In this document: positions 33,721 through 46,366 of the stretch, in pieces
How positions within the stretch are numbered: position 1 is the stretch's first letter
Layout: every line of letters starts with the position of its first letter
Origin: Perognathus longimembris pacificus
Lineage: Eukaryota; Chordata; Mammalia; Rodentia; Heteromyidae
Assembly (NCBI RefSeq): GCF_023159225.1
Contig: NC_063181.1
Coordinates: 22,160,073-22,224,072 of the forward strand
Reading direction: 5' to 3'
Length of the DNA stretch: 64,000 bases
The notes under the pieces: generated by a model
Told to the model about the DNA's origin: nothing
Seen by the model: only the letters and a program-made list of their open reading frames with translations
Database searches by the model: none
Program-made: the position numbers and the translations under genes

Positions 33721-36700
33721 AGGACAATGCAAAGCCCATCTCAAGCTATTGCTGGGTGTGTTAACAACAAAGATCTCTGAGTCAATATCAGTCATCAGAT
33801 GAAATACAAATCTTGCCATGGTCAAAGTCATGGCAAAGTTCAATGTTTAAACATGGATAGAGGAAGAAGCTTGAATCAAAGACAATATAATGATAACATA
33901 CAACTAGGAAATTGAACTGTCTTGTCACAAAACCCAAAATAAATTTATCAATTTTCTATATCTGATGCACTGAAGGCATTATTTTTAATGGTTTTAGGAT
34001 GTCCCTAGTATTCTGATAGTTCATTTGGACAAGTCAGAGGTCTTGTTTGATGTCATATTTACCTGCCATCTCCTCTATTTCTTGCAAAGAAGGAATTTTC
34101 TGGTCTTTGAAAATGCATCTTACTGAGTTACTGAGTTATGTGAATGAATGTTTAGCTGCTGCACAAAAACAGTCTTTATGGGCTACCCATCACCAGAGCA
34201 GAACCTCTCTTCTGTCAATTATTGAGGCTGGTGATTACAGTGACTAATGTGGAGCCTACAGCCATTCTTCCCTGCACGTCCATCAATACTGATAGGAAGC
34301 ATATAAATGGGATCAGGTGGAAAGAGGTAATAAGTCATTTGTGATGAAGTCTTCTTTTTTCTTCCCCTCAGTTGTCTCGAAAATGGCTATTTCTCTGTGT
34401 GTAGGCCCAGACATGCAATATTGTGAATTGATACGTTTGTATCTGTATTCATATTTCTTGATCTCTTGAATACAGGAAGCCAGGAAATTCTTTAGGGTGC
34501 TATTGAGCAAGAGTACAAGACATTTGAGTACCATTTAGGGGAACCGAATGGAAGGGATTTATATGTTTTTACTTGCAGAAAGGGGTAGAGGAGAACATAA
34601 GAGAAGCAATGATGTGTTTGTGTTGCAGTACCATAGGTTTAGTTGATCATGAAAAATGTATTTCTGGAACCACTTGGTAAATTTCATTCATTTTTCCATC
34701 ACCTGGGGATAAATAACATTTGACAGTACAGAAAGTGGGTGATATTTTATAATAATACCGTCTACAGGCCCTGTTAAGCTGAGCTCTTGTAGTGTGGAGA
34801 TAATGTGGCATCTCAATCAACTTGAATCAAGAGTGGGTTGTGGGTCCTTAAAAAGTTGTACCTGAGAGGAAATAGTAGCTGAAATTGATGGAGTTCTGGT
34901 AGGAGTGGCAATCACTGGGTGCGGGATTTTGACAGCAGAGACAAACTTTATTTTTGAAAAGTCACTCATTAGACAAGCCAGGTAGACTTTTTTTCAGAGC
35001 ATGTGGGCTTCTGATTATAAAATCAGAGCAGATATGATAGCAGGAAAGGAGTACCTGTCACTCAAAGATTACACATGATCTTCTCAAACTGGCATATCAC
35101 TCTAGCTGTGTTTAAATTCCCAAGAAATTGCATTTCCTAAAACAAATTTATCCACAGTTAAACTTGAGACCTACATGAACCATCTAAGTCTTATAATCCC
35201 ACCCACTGGAGTTTCTTAGAATGCTGCTTCAGATGAGGCATTCAGAATTTTAATAAGAGAACATTTAAAAGGAAGAAGCACGCTAATAAACAACATGTAC
35301 CATGTGCACCATCATTTACTGCACTTGTCTAATACACAAGGTGATACAGAGCTTGTTAAATCTTTTAAATGCGGCTAGAAATTTTTAGTTAGAAGCACTC
35401 CTTACCCTCGGCCTAATTATAGGAAGTCTAGTTGTTCATCACCTAGTTTGCTCTCTTCCTATCTCCGTTGTCATGGCTACATTCACTGTGTTTTCCTGTC
35501 ACCTATAATATTGCAGTTCCCATTATAGTACTTATAATAGATCATTCTGGCTTCACGTGGATAAAAAAACATATAGTGACTTAGTAAGGTCTGCTTACCC
35601 TGGATGTCAATTCACATTACTAACAGAAAAATGGAAGTCTAGAGCTTTCTACAGCAGATAGAGCAATGGGATGAAGGGTAAGATAAATTTCGGGGAAAAT
35701 ATGTAATAACACATTGAGTGATACACAAGGGGCATATGTCAAAAGTTCTTTAAATAAAAATATGACATAATACTTTAAAAAGGACAGGACAGTTATATTA
35801 TTATTATTACTTTGGTTCATATTTTAGTTAAAATGTATTTTGCAAGCACGCAGAAGGGCAATTTTTTTTGTTCCATAAATAATATCAGGAATGCTCATCT
35901 CCTTCAGCTCCTTGGTTCTATTTGCAATTTCTTGATATGTAGGGGATTCTTCTTTCTTTTAAGGAGCATGTGGTCTTATGGTCAAGATTGCCAAAGAGGT
36001 GACTGAATTTTTTTAAAGGACCAAAGTGGAAGGAAATACTAACCTATAGTTAATGAGTACAGCATGAGCTTTATAATCTCTATTGGTGGTATTAATTTAA
36101 AGATTATAAGAGGAAACTGGATATCAGAATTGAAATGGAAATTGATATGAATTAACTTTTTTCAAAACTAACCTAAGTAGGAACATTATTTTGTAATAAT
36201 AGGGCAACATAATATAAAACAGCAGTACATAATGCCTGATATCAGTACTTTCATAACTCATATTCGGTAACTAGATAGAAAAAGAAATGAAATTAAAGCT
36301 TATACCAAGGAACACTGGACTTCTAGACTTTTCAAAAACAGTGTGATTAAATTGACTTTAATTTGTTATATGGGCTTAACCTGCAATAGCATATTAAAGA
36401 ATACACCCACTAATTATTCCAAACAAATGTCCATTCATATCAGTCAGATTTGTACTTTAATTAACATAAAGCATCTTGTAGAAATGAGCTCAAGTCACTT
36501 TGATTCAGGATTTTACTTCAAATAATTTTGTTATTAAAAACAGATTGGTTTTCAATTTTCTTGCTTATAGATGAATATAAAGACTCAACCGTTTATAACA
36601 ACTAATATGAAATATTTTAGTGTGCATTTGCTAGCCCTCCAACATTGAATCAAATTGTTTCTATTCTTTAAATCCCATTTGTTTCCCTTTTTGGTAAACC

Positions 36701-37727
36701 ATGAGGACTTTATGGGGTAAAAACCACTCAGGCCAGTGTAGACTTCTATGCGACATGGTTGAAGGAAGACCATAATTCATTCTGACATCTCTTGAAAAGG
36801 GAAGGTTTCTAAAGTCACCACTACTGTCCAGTAGTCTATGTTGCACTTTGCAGAAGTCAGTAGGGCCACACTGTGATACACAGGCTTGTCTGGACAATGA
36901 CTCTTTTCATCTACAAACTATTTCCTCAACCCCTACCCTCTCTCTGTAAAGGACTGAAGGTTTCCTTTACTAACACAAAGGCCAAACGATGCGACTTCAG
37001 CCTTCTTTGTTCACTTTCACCTTAAAATTTTCTTGTAGCTTATATATATCTGCTTTCCCCTTATCTAGCATAATATTTTGCTTTGCAAAAGATGGTACGT
37101 ATTAACTGAAAAGCATGGATCTCCTGATGAGTAAACCTATGTCAATTTATTTGTAGGGGTTGTCTTCTTTTATGCATCTTGAGTAAATCTAGCAATTTCT
37201 ATTTCTTTGTCTTTTCTCCCTTAATCTAGAAACATATTGCAAACCTCCAATCCTTAAAAAGAGCCAAGAGTACTTTCTACCTATTTTTTCTTTTAATCCA
37301 GCATTTCCAAAAGGAAACTCAATCATTCTTTCTATCCTCAATCCAACCACATCATAGGGCAATGGAGAACTGCTAATTTTCAACACTTGAAATTTGTGGG
37401 CATGTAGTCTTGCCAGTTATGACTGCCACCATGAATTTTAAGATCTCTAGAATTTCTACTCTAGTGAAAATTTAAAAGATGAAATACCCCACCTCATTGG
37501 AGCATTCTGAAGATTAATTTTTACATGCATGTAATAAGATTTAAATATATATATCATAATATATGATGTCATAAAAATAGTAGTTAACATTGTATTTTGT
37601 TTCTACAGTCAATTAAAAAATTCCTGGTCTGTGCAAGCACTCTGCCAGATTTGGGGAAGTTCTGGGAAGGACTGGCTAGAACTGCCTGGGACTAGAAGAT
37701 CATTTCTTTATGAAAGTCAGTCTAAGG
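33721..37727. other. unique sequence, nothing recognised
   Basis: No supported gene or repeat was recognised in this 4-kb stretch. 34000-35100 may contain an old unassigned interspersed repeat. Confidence 0.4.
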
Positions 37728-37900
37728 CAGTGGCTTTTCAGAATTCCCCATGATATAGTAGCACTTAGAGTACATGCCAAAACCTAGATTTCTGGGCCAA
37801 GCCCAGAATTGCAGAATCAGTTGGTTTGAGGAAAGACGCACAAATTTGTACTTCTAACAAGTTAAAAGGTACTGGCAGTGATACTAGCCTGAGAACCACT
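37728..37900 (+). mobile_element. MER5A-like hAT DNA transposon
   Basis: The block opens with 'cagtggcttttcagaatt' and ends with 'cctgagaaccact', the inverted terminal pair of MER5-type non-autonomous hAT-Charlie elements. The interior has 'gcagaatcagttggtttgag' and 'cttctaacaagttaaaaggt', collinear with the family as I remember it. Confidence 0.85.
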
Positions 37901-38494
37901 CTTCAGAGGTCACTAGGCTAATCTGACATTTCTGTTCTTGATATTGTAGCCCCAATATCCGTCACTATTTTCTTAGAGCCATTGTGTTTCCAATCAGTTG
38001 CCCTTGAAAACTAGCATCCTCCGCTCCCTTTACACCTATCTTATTTGCTCATTATCCTCTCTCTTTTTCATCTATATCTGGGACTCGCATAAACACATTC
38101 CAGATAGTCTTGCTCACCTGCAACTGTTTCTACTTACTGTACTTAGATTATAATTCCAAAATAATGCTCAAAATAAGGCAATTCTATGTCCCAAACTCTT
38201 CTCTGATATTCTTTTGCATACAAAGGAGAAAAGTTCAAACTCATGACCCCCAGACATTTTAGGTTGCGTGATTTGTCTTCAGTAATAACTCAGATGGAAT
38301 AAATAGAACTCAACAGCTTTTAGACACATTTAAGCTTGATTGGATGAAAAGACTATTCCTGGATTTGAAAATGATATATTCTCATTGGCATGAAATAGCA
38401 TGATGCATTCATTTGGGTTACATCAAGAAATTCATTTTGGTAAACCCAACAGTTAAGTCACTCAATCATGTTTGTTACAAATGCAGCTGCCTTG
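37901..38494. other. unique sequence, nothing recognised
   Basis: No supported feature was seen. Confidence 0.5.
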
Positions 38495-38590
38495 ACTTCA
38501 CCCCGATTTCTGAGTGGTTGATGTTCAGTAATTTGCATTTTTGACAAGTCCATTAAGCTCCAGGTAAGAAAACCACTGTCCTAAATCAAG
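38495..38590 (-). mobile_element. MER5-like hAT fragment
   Basis: 'caccccgatttctgagtggt', 'gtaatttgcatttttgacaa' and a closing 'gaaaaccactgtcct' match the reverse of a MER5-like element. The opposite end is missing. Confidence 0.6.
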
Positions 38591-41344
38591 GTAAGAAAAT
38601 TTAGTGAACGTAGAAACCTAAAATGAGAACAAGTTCAAACAGGTGATTTCATAGCTGGACATTCTCAGTGATCTGCAATGAAGCTTGGAAGAATTTAAAG
38701 AGATAATTTTAATTAGCCATGGTCATTGGTGAAGGAAATGTGGGAACACAAAAACATCAGTTCTGAAGAGAACCACTAGGATTCACTGCTGAAGAAATCC
38801 AGGTAAGAGGATGATGGGGGTAGGAATCTTAAGCCAAGATACTATAGACTACCCAAGGATTTCAATAATAGTTTAGTGAGTAAGTATAGGAAGAAGTAAG
38901 GAAAGTGAAAATGAGTACAGAGTGATATACTCAATTTTCTATTTGGGGTAATGTAATGGGAGAAATGGAATTATCATTAACTAAGACATAAATCACAGGA
39001 GTGAAAGCAGTTGGGGGCTAAGGAGAGATGATAATTAACTTGGCACTGGTCCTGCTGTGTTTGAATTGAATCTGATACCACAAAGATATGTGAAGGACCT
39101 AGTAGGAGTCAGACACTATGCAAAGCAAAGGGGAACCTACTGTGAGAAAGAAAGTTGGTCTCTAGGCTCATGAAGCCTGCCATCTAACATTGAAGCTAAT
39201 AACAAAATGGTTGCTTGTTAAGAATTTCTCATCAGTGCTATGGGTGGCAAAAGGCTTGCTTCCCTAGGAGTGTGTGGCTCAGGCCTCTTTCACAGTCTGG
39301 AATGAAAGGAGAGAGCCAGAGGAAACTTCCCAGCTGAAGTGTCACTCCAGCCAGGCCCAAAAGTGGAATTTCAGGTGAAACAACAGAGAAGAGAGAAAAT
39401 ACATGCCATAAAGATGGAACGATACATTCAGTATCTAAAATTGATAAGTGAACGGTACCTTTGAGGATCTGAAAGGAATTTGTTAGAGCTGCAGTAAGAA
39501 ATAATGACTCTAAGGAGATGGTTAAAGAAGGATCTACACATAAATCACAAAATGACTATGAAACAATTTGCTTCAATATGACGGAAACCTTTGGGTTTCT
39601 AACATGAGTTGAATAGGGATATTGGCAATTTTGAGGAGGCTCCGTTATCCTTGATATGTGAGTTTTTGTATTGGGACTCAGTGCAGCTGATCCAGTGCTT
39701 CTCATCTTCAAGCTAGAAAGATGCAAGAAGGGGATGCATGAATACACACTTAGTTGTTTTAACTGCAAACCTTGAAAGTGGCATGTACCATTTCTGTCTT
39801 CCTGTTCACCAGAACCTGGATCTATGGGCCCCCTAGCTGCAAGGAAAACTGGAAAATTGCTTCCATGCCCAGCTATCAGTGACAGAGCCTGGCAGCCTGT
39901 AACAGAAGTCAGGCAAGAAAGGAGCTAAAGAGCAATAGAACTGCAAACTATTTCCTAGTGGAATTGGATGGATATAAGGAAAAGACAGAGATGAAATCTG
40001 TAGAGAACACTCTAGAAAAGGGATTAGATGATATCAAAGCATGAAGCAGGGGCACTAGTGATGATAAAATGCAATATCTGAGTGGAAAACAATTATTGGT
40101 GGTGATATAAGGGAATTTAAAAACAACAAGATATGACGAGTGTACATCAGATCTGAGTTCAGTTAGGAAAGGATCAACCAGGCAGTTTTCAATACAAATC
40201 GAAAAGGCTCATTAGGAGACAATGAGGAAGAGTCTTCTCTATGCTTCATCAAAAGATAGGTTCAAATTTTGAGCTGAGTATTTACTGAAAGGTAATTGAA
40301 GACTAAAAGTAGGATCTAATCTCATGCAATGAAAAACTGACCCCAAACAAGGTGATGTCTAGAGAAAACTATATCAAGGAAGCCAAAGGGAGAGAGAGCA
40401 TCAAGAAGGAAAGGTGAGATAAATTTGACCATAGTTAAAATATTTGTAGAGCTTAGTGTCTAGCAGTTTTTTTCTAAGTTCATTACTGGCATTAACACCC
40501 CAGGAAGGTTAAATTCTCTTCAAGGCTATGTTACAGGGGAGGAACTCAAAACATGAGGAAATTAAATTAGTCTTCTAAGCTCAGACATCATAATAGGGTT
40601 CAAATGCAAGGAGCTGAGTAATAGAGCCTGTGCTTTTAATAAACAAAACCAAAAGAGAAAATAAATATTTGTTTGTAACTGTGAATTTTCTCTCTTTGTT
40701 CGGGATAAGAACAGTTTAGAGGAGAGCACTTCCTCTGGTGTGTTCCTCAAAGTCTTAGTACCTTTGTTCCTTCATACAGAATGCCAGGGGAAAATAATGA
40801 TGTCGTCACATAAGTTTAGGCAACACTACATACCACATTTTTACCCTTTGCATACTAACTTTAGACATGCATGAGTTCAGTGTATTAAAAAAAAGATTGT
40901 TTTGTTTAATCCAATATTTTCTGATCTTGCTTAACCTTGATAACATGTCCTTTCAAGTTTCTTATTAAAATTAAAAAGTCACATGTTGAAAAGTCTTTTG
41001 GGGGAGATCAGTGAACCCACCAGCATGTGGGTGACACAGGGAGGAAAACTTTAAAAGACATCTCAGTGTATTTGTGGGTTAAATGAAGCACAGAGGGAAA
41101 ACATTAGCTCCAGTGGACTGAGGAGGCCCCTGATTTGTCTCCGATTCTCAACTAGGAGAAAAATCTCTGCTGGACCCCTCTTGCACATGTATGTCCCATA
41201 GTTCAACTTTTGTTGTGACAAATGTTGGTAACCCAACCTAGCATGCTATTTCATTTGTTGCATGCAAACTTCATTCTCTAATCTCTCTTGAGGACAAAGT
41301 TTCATTATCCTGGGTTGAGTCTATAATTTCAAAGGCACAACAAT
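38591..41344. other. unique sequence with a possible MIR remnant
   Basis: A weak reverse-oriented MIR-like segment may lie at 40490-40640 ('catgaggaaattaaattag', 'gggttcaaatgcaagg'). No coding signal was recognised. Confidence 0.4.
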
Positions 41345-41472
41345 ATTTATAAAATTGCTATTGTGCTCCTGGCACTCTACAGAACACTTTCCAAAATTGG
41401 TACATCATATACAGTAACTATCCCAACTTGCAGATGAGAAAACTCAGACTTAAGTTAAGTTCTGTCTGAAGC
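41345..41472 (-). repeat. MIR SINE fragment
   Basis: The reverse-oriented MIR order is clear: 'tgtgctcctggcactctaca', 'gaacactttcc', 'cagatgagaaaactcagac' and 'ttaagttaag'. Confidence 0.75.
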
Positions 41473-44214
41473 CACAGCTTGTGAAGGACAGAACCTTGAG
41501 ATGCTTTCCGAGATCAGAGTAAACCCCATGTCTGTGTCTGTAATAATCACTCTCCACAGAGTAGGATCGAAGAACCATTTTCTGAATGAGTGAATGAGAG
41601 GAGAAACATAAATAACTTCTAGTAACCTGTGGCCAATTTTCAGAGTGCAATTCCATTAAAATTAAAGTCTGAGAGTATTCCTTCTAACTAAACATCAGTC
41701 AATGAAAGTAGAAGGTAAATCTGACAGTAGCTTATTCCTGACTAACATGAAAGTTACTCAGGAAGAAATGTTTAGCTAGCTACAATTACAGGCTACAGAA
41801 TTAGCTCCAAGCAAAGAACTGTTTTTCATCTGCTCTTAAATATTGGTTTGAAGGCTTCCCCATATTCCCAGATATTAAGGGAGTTGTAACTAAACATTGG
41901 TATGTTGACTGGGTAAACATCATATTTCCTTTTTATCACCTTTTTCCCCCCAAGTAGTACTGCATTGAGTTACAGCCTTATTCATGGCTTTTCCTAAAGA
42001 AAGACACGTTGAAAAATTGGGCCTTGGTAGTAATATTGACAACAAAAGCAGGTCTTGTCACCTCCCATTAGCATTAATTTAATTGGTGATTCAGTACAAT
42101 AGACAACTAATAACAGCTCTGGGGTTGGGCCCTCCCTAAGAGAAATGGGAAACAACAGAAATAAAACCATTGTCGAAAATGTAGCCAGACAACCTTTTTG
42201 GGAATATTAAACGTGAGCTCTATAAACATTTGTTTTCCTTTTATCAGTAATGAAAAGTTCCTATTCCACTCTATACTGGGAAGACCCATAGTGGAGTATG
42301 GTTAATTGGTCTTGAAAGACAATTAATATCTGTCAAGAACATGCACAAAACACATAGGTTTTGCAAACAGTCAATCCCTTTGCCCCCTTTTTCTCTGTTG
42401 TTGTTTGTTGTGCCCAGTTAATGTGCTCTTTTGCCATAATAATCTCCAGCTAAATGGTAATTGCTCTATTGACGGCATTACTGTACATTTTTGACAGATC
42501 ATTATTCATACTTAACCACTTGACCTGGAATAAATGTTAAAGCAATTACCACTGAGAGCTTTTCTATGAGAAAATTGAGGCAAAGTTTAGAGATAATCAA
42601 AATGCAAAGCTGATCATGATAGCAATTGGAAAAATGGCAAATCCTATTAAACAGATTTTTATTAGCCAAGTTGATGCCAGTAGATATTATCTGGTAATTT
42701 AGTCTTATTAAAAAGAAAATAAAGCAGCTAATTGTTTACTATTCTGGAACTTATTCCAGCTTGCAATTTGCAACTGAAATTAGGCTTTATGTGGCTCATC
42801 TATTTTGTCACATTGAAATATGAAATCGTTTGGTACAAAGCACATCTGCTCGGTGCCTCTTACATTACTAGAGAAATCCTTCATTCAATATGCTTTGTAC
42901 CTGTTGAGGGATTATGGATGGATTCATTTATGGCAAGTAATGTATGAGCTAATATTCAGTATGTTTTGTATCAAACATTTTAAAAGTCTGTATTTCTAAG
43001 GATTATATTTTATTCCTGCTTTATCTTACTTTATATCCAAACATTGACACAAAATGTTTTTTTTTTTCAATAAGTCGGAGGGTCACAGGCTCCTGACAAT
43101 ACCAAAACCATATGGTTTTAGTCACCAGAATTAAGAAATTCCCTTGTAATTGGGACCCTGTTCTTAAGTATAGCCACGGAGAAAACAGTGGTAGTTGTTT
43201 TCAACATATTGGTAAATAGTTTCCTGCAAGTCAGTTATGTAATGATAAAAATAGTTAATAAGCCTCCTCTTATTGTTTCATTTTTCCAATTACTGGTAGA
43301 AAAGTCACTGGAAAGTATCTTTGCTATTCTAGGATTATATTTAAGAAGCCATCCTTTCACGTAATCTTTCCATAGGAAGTTAGTTGAACAAGACTTAATG
43401 CAACAAAATTTGACAAAAATCTCATTTCCATTTTTGCATGAAACTTCTTTTTTTTCCCCTAGTCCTTAATGGCTATTGAGCTAAAAAGTTTGGTGTGATT
43501 GAGAGTCTTTGGACACATACCTTGAGCAAAGCTATAATCAGAAATCGTGCACCAAAGAAACGGAATGTCTTAAACAGATAGTGTAAAATTTTACTGGCCC
43601 CCATTGAATCATGAGCCCTGTTTGAAAACTATCATTAAAATTCAGAAAAACGATTACTGATATGTGGGTATTGTTGTCTTGGGAGGTGTAGTTACCAGGG
43701 GCTGCTTTAGTTGGATGCCATATAGTTTCCATATTAATGGAGGTGTTTTTTTTTTCTCCCTCAGTTAATGAAAGGAGAGACTTTCTTTTAATAAGTCCAT
43801 AAAACATTAAGTAGATTTTGCTCTCTTTCTTCTACCATTTTCTTCTCCCCAAAGAATCCTTTTGAAAGTCCAAAAGGTACACATTTGGCAGCCAGAAGAA
43901 GACTGGCAGTTTGCAAAATATCTCATTCTGTTTCTTCATTCCTAGATTTGGTCTTACCAAACTGACAGTGTTTAAGCTAACAAACTCAATTGTTTCAAAA
44001 TTTTCCACAAAGGAATAGTACTGTTTTCTAAAGAGGCATTTCTTGCAAGTTTTCCAAATATACTCCAAAGAATTAAGAGATAGGGAAGCAAAGAACATCT
44101 CAGAATGGAATTGCATTTGCTATGTTTCTTAGATTAAATTTAATTTGGTGGTATAAAATATTTATTTTAAAAGTCAAATGGAATTTTTATAATCTACTCT
44201 GGCTTTTATTTGAA
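41473..44214. other. repeat-poor sequence, candidate conserved non-coding block
   Basis: No repeat was recognised over 2.7 kb, unusual for this window. The part at 42300-42960 has many homeodomain-type TAATTA/TAATTG cores, TGACAG and a TGTTTAC motif in AT-rich complex sequence. This is compatible with a developmental enhancer but unproven. Confidence 0.4.
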
Positions 44215-44466
44215 TCATTTTACTTTTGAGTTTTTTTTTTTGTTTGTTTGTTTTGTTTTTGCCAATCCCGGGGCTTGAACTCAAGGGCTGAGCACTATAC
44301 CTGGCTTCTTTTTGCTCAGGGCTAGCACTTTGCCACTTGAGCCACAGCACCACTTCTGGCCGTTTTCTATATATGTGGTGCTGGGGAATTGAACCCAGAG
44401 CTTCATGTATACGAGTCAAGCACTCTTGCCACTAGGCCGTATTCCCAGCCCTTCATTTTACTTTTG
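44215..44466 (-). mobile_element. IDL-Geo SINE with 14-bp target-site duplication
   Basis: The body lies at 44229-44452 on the minus strand and is flanked by tcattttacttttg at 44215-44228 and 44453-44466. Both halves are complete: the ID-like head is complemented as 'ccactaggccgtattcccag' and the Geo half as 'gccaatcccggggcttgaac'. The A tail has C interruptions (TTTG units on the plus strand). Confidence 0.96.
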
Positions 44467-45594
44467 GTCCACAAAGCTAAGTAAAGTCACTTTTTTCTAA
44501 TATTTTGTTTAATATTATGCTTGTAAAAATGGGTTAAATGACTGCATTATATTCATTTGACTTTGATGATAGAATTAAAGAACCCATGGTATTGTTGATT
44601 TAATGCATGCCAATTGATTTTGTGGACTATAATTCTTCCTTTAATTAATGCAACATGTGTTCGTTCTGCCATCATTGCATTATTTTACTACTTTCATTGA
44701 TAGCTTTAAAACCAACATTCCTTGTTCTTCTTCTCTTAGATACTGGCATTCTAAGAATCTGAGTATGGGACTTTTATTCCTGACCTTTGCTTGGGTATAG
44801 ATTCAAGATTCTATTCTTCCAGCATGGCATGATGTCATGATTGAAATGTATGCTTTCTACTGAATAATTTTAGTATTATGAAGAAACAAAACAATGAATA
44901 ATATATGTCAGCTGCATAATGAAAGGGTAAAGGAAGTCACAATATAATAAATAACTAAGTGCTTTATATTCTTCTCCTCGAAGGGTTTTATACATTGATT
45001 CTGCCCAACTTATTCTAAGAGGCCTTTCTTTTCCTTTTCCTATTATGAACACATCCTTTCTAATTTCTACAAACACATAAATGGTAGACAAAAAGGGCTT
45101 AAGTATGTCCCACTAGCTACCAGATAGTTTCAGTAGCCAGTAAATATGGAACAACTAAGGAAAAATATTACTTGTTCAGGACTCTTGAAGATCATCTGTA
45201 CTTTTGGCTTAGAATATGTACAGTACCAATAAATTGGCCAGCAGGATTTTTGGATAACTTCTTTTCTTATTTCCCATTTTTGTGTTATAATGATCCAATT
45301 TTAATTACTAACATTATTTCCACTTGATCTAAAAATGCTATTGATTATTTATAACATTTCAAATAACTGTTAAAGTTCTTGGCCATTTTCCATGGTTGAA
45401 ATCCTCCTTTGTAATTCCTGCAATGTCCTTGCAGGCCCTTCATGTATCTTCCCGAGCTTAAATCTCCAGAAGGTTTGGACTGAGAAAGAAAGCTTCCTTC
45501 CTGGGCTCTGCAGTTCTTTACCCAAATTTTTCCAAATGCACTTGGATGTGGGACAATAATACATTCCAATATCATGATTAAAAATGAGTCACAA
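44467..45594. other. unique AT-rich sequence, nothing recognised
   Basis: No supported feature was seen. Confidence 0.45.
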
Positions 45595-45810
45595 GCCAGG
45601 TGCTGGTGACTCATGCTTATAATACTAGCTACTCAGGAGGCTGATATCTGAGAATCTCAGTGCACAACCAGCCTGGACAGGAAAGTCTGTGAGACTCATC
45701 TCCAATTAACCACCAGAGAACCAGAAGTGGTGCTGTAGCTCAAAATGGTAGAGTGCTAGCCTTGAGCAAAAACAGCTTAAGGACAGTGCCCTGTCTCTGC
45801 ATTCATGCCC
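45595..45810 (+). mobile_element. B1-Geo chimeric SINE, best copy
   Basis: The B1-like head ('gccaggtgctggtgactcat', 'tagctactcaggaggctga', 'ccagcctggacaggaaagt') joins through 'ctccaattaaccaccagaga' to the Geo half ('ccagaagtggtgctgtagct', 'agagtgctagccttgagc'). The tail has become a CAA/CA array. It is the clearest example of the composite in the window. Confidence 0.9.
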
Positions 45811-45828
45811 CACAACAACAACAACAAC

Positions 45829-45875
<47 letters not shown>
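45811..45875. repeat. (CAA)n-(CA)n microsatellite
   Basis: A compound array: about six CAA units then CA units, grown from the SINE tail. Confidence 0.95.
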
Positions 45876-45877
<2 letters not shown>

Positions 45878-45891
45878 CAATGGAGACAATG

Positions 45892-45990
45892 GAGGTAGGT
45901 GCACAGGCTTAGGCCTTTAGCTCCAGTTACTTAGGAAGTAGAGTTACTGAGAATTGTTACTTGAAGCCACCCTAAACAAAAAGTGAGGCC
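45892..45990 (+). repeat. B1-like SINE fragment
   Basis: A diverged B1-like core: 'agctccagttacttaggaag' and 'acttgaagccaccctaaac'. Confidence 0.6.
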
Positions 45991-46014
45991 TCCTCTCAAT
46001 CAACAAATACATAA

Positions 46015-46205
46015 AGTGATAGAGGTCTGAAATCTTAAGTACTAGGAAACTCTGGTAGGTGGGCCTGGTCCAAAGTCCACCCCAGACAAAAGATACAAGA
46101 CTTTATCTGAAGATTTCACTGAAACCATGAAGAGCTAGTATGTGGCACAAGTGGTAGAGCGCTTGCGTGGCAAGTAGAAGGCCATAAGTTTAAAACATGG
46201 CCCCG
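46015..46205 (+). repeat. B1-like plus ID-like SINE fragment
   Basis: A weak B1-like segment (46015-46120) is followed by a tRNA-like piece (46128-46205) with 'gtggcacaagtggtagagcg' as an A-box region and 'aagtttaaaacatgg' as a degenerate B box. It may be another B1-ID composite. Confidence 0.55.
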
Positions 46206-46360
46206 TCAAAGACATTTCACCAAAATTATACTGTATAGTATCAAGACATATCAATCCTTTTCTCTAAACTACTTTCTCTTGCCTTCTCCTCATTTGTGTC
46301 CATTGGATTCAATGATCTCTTACTTTGATTTTATGGTTGTTTTTTCCCCACAATATTGCC

Positions 46361-46366
46361 TTTATT
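46361..46366 (-). terminator. retained polyadenylation signal AATAAA
   Basis: On the minus strand AATAAA lies about 15 bases before a run of six A. This marks the 3' end of the messenger from which the SLC39A11 retrocopy was made. Confidence 0.7.
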
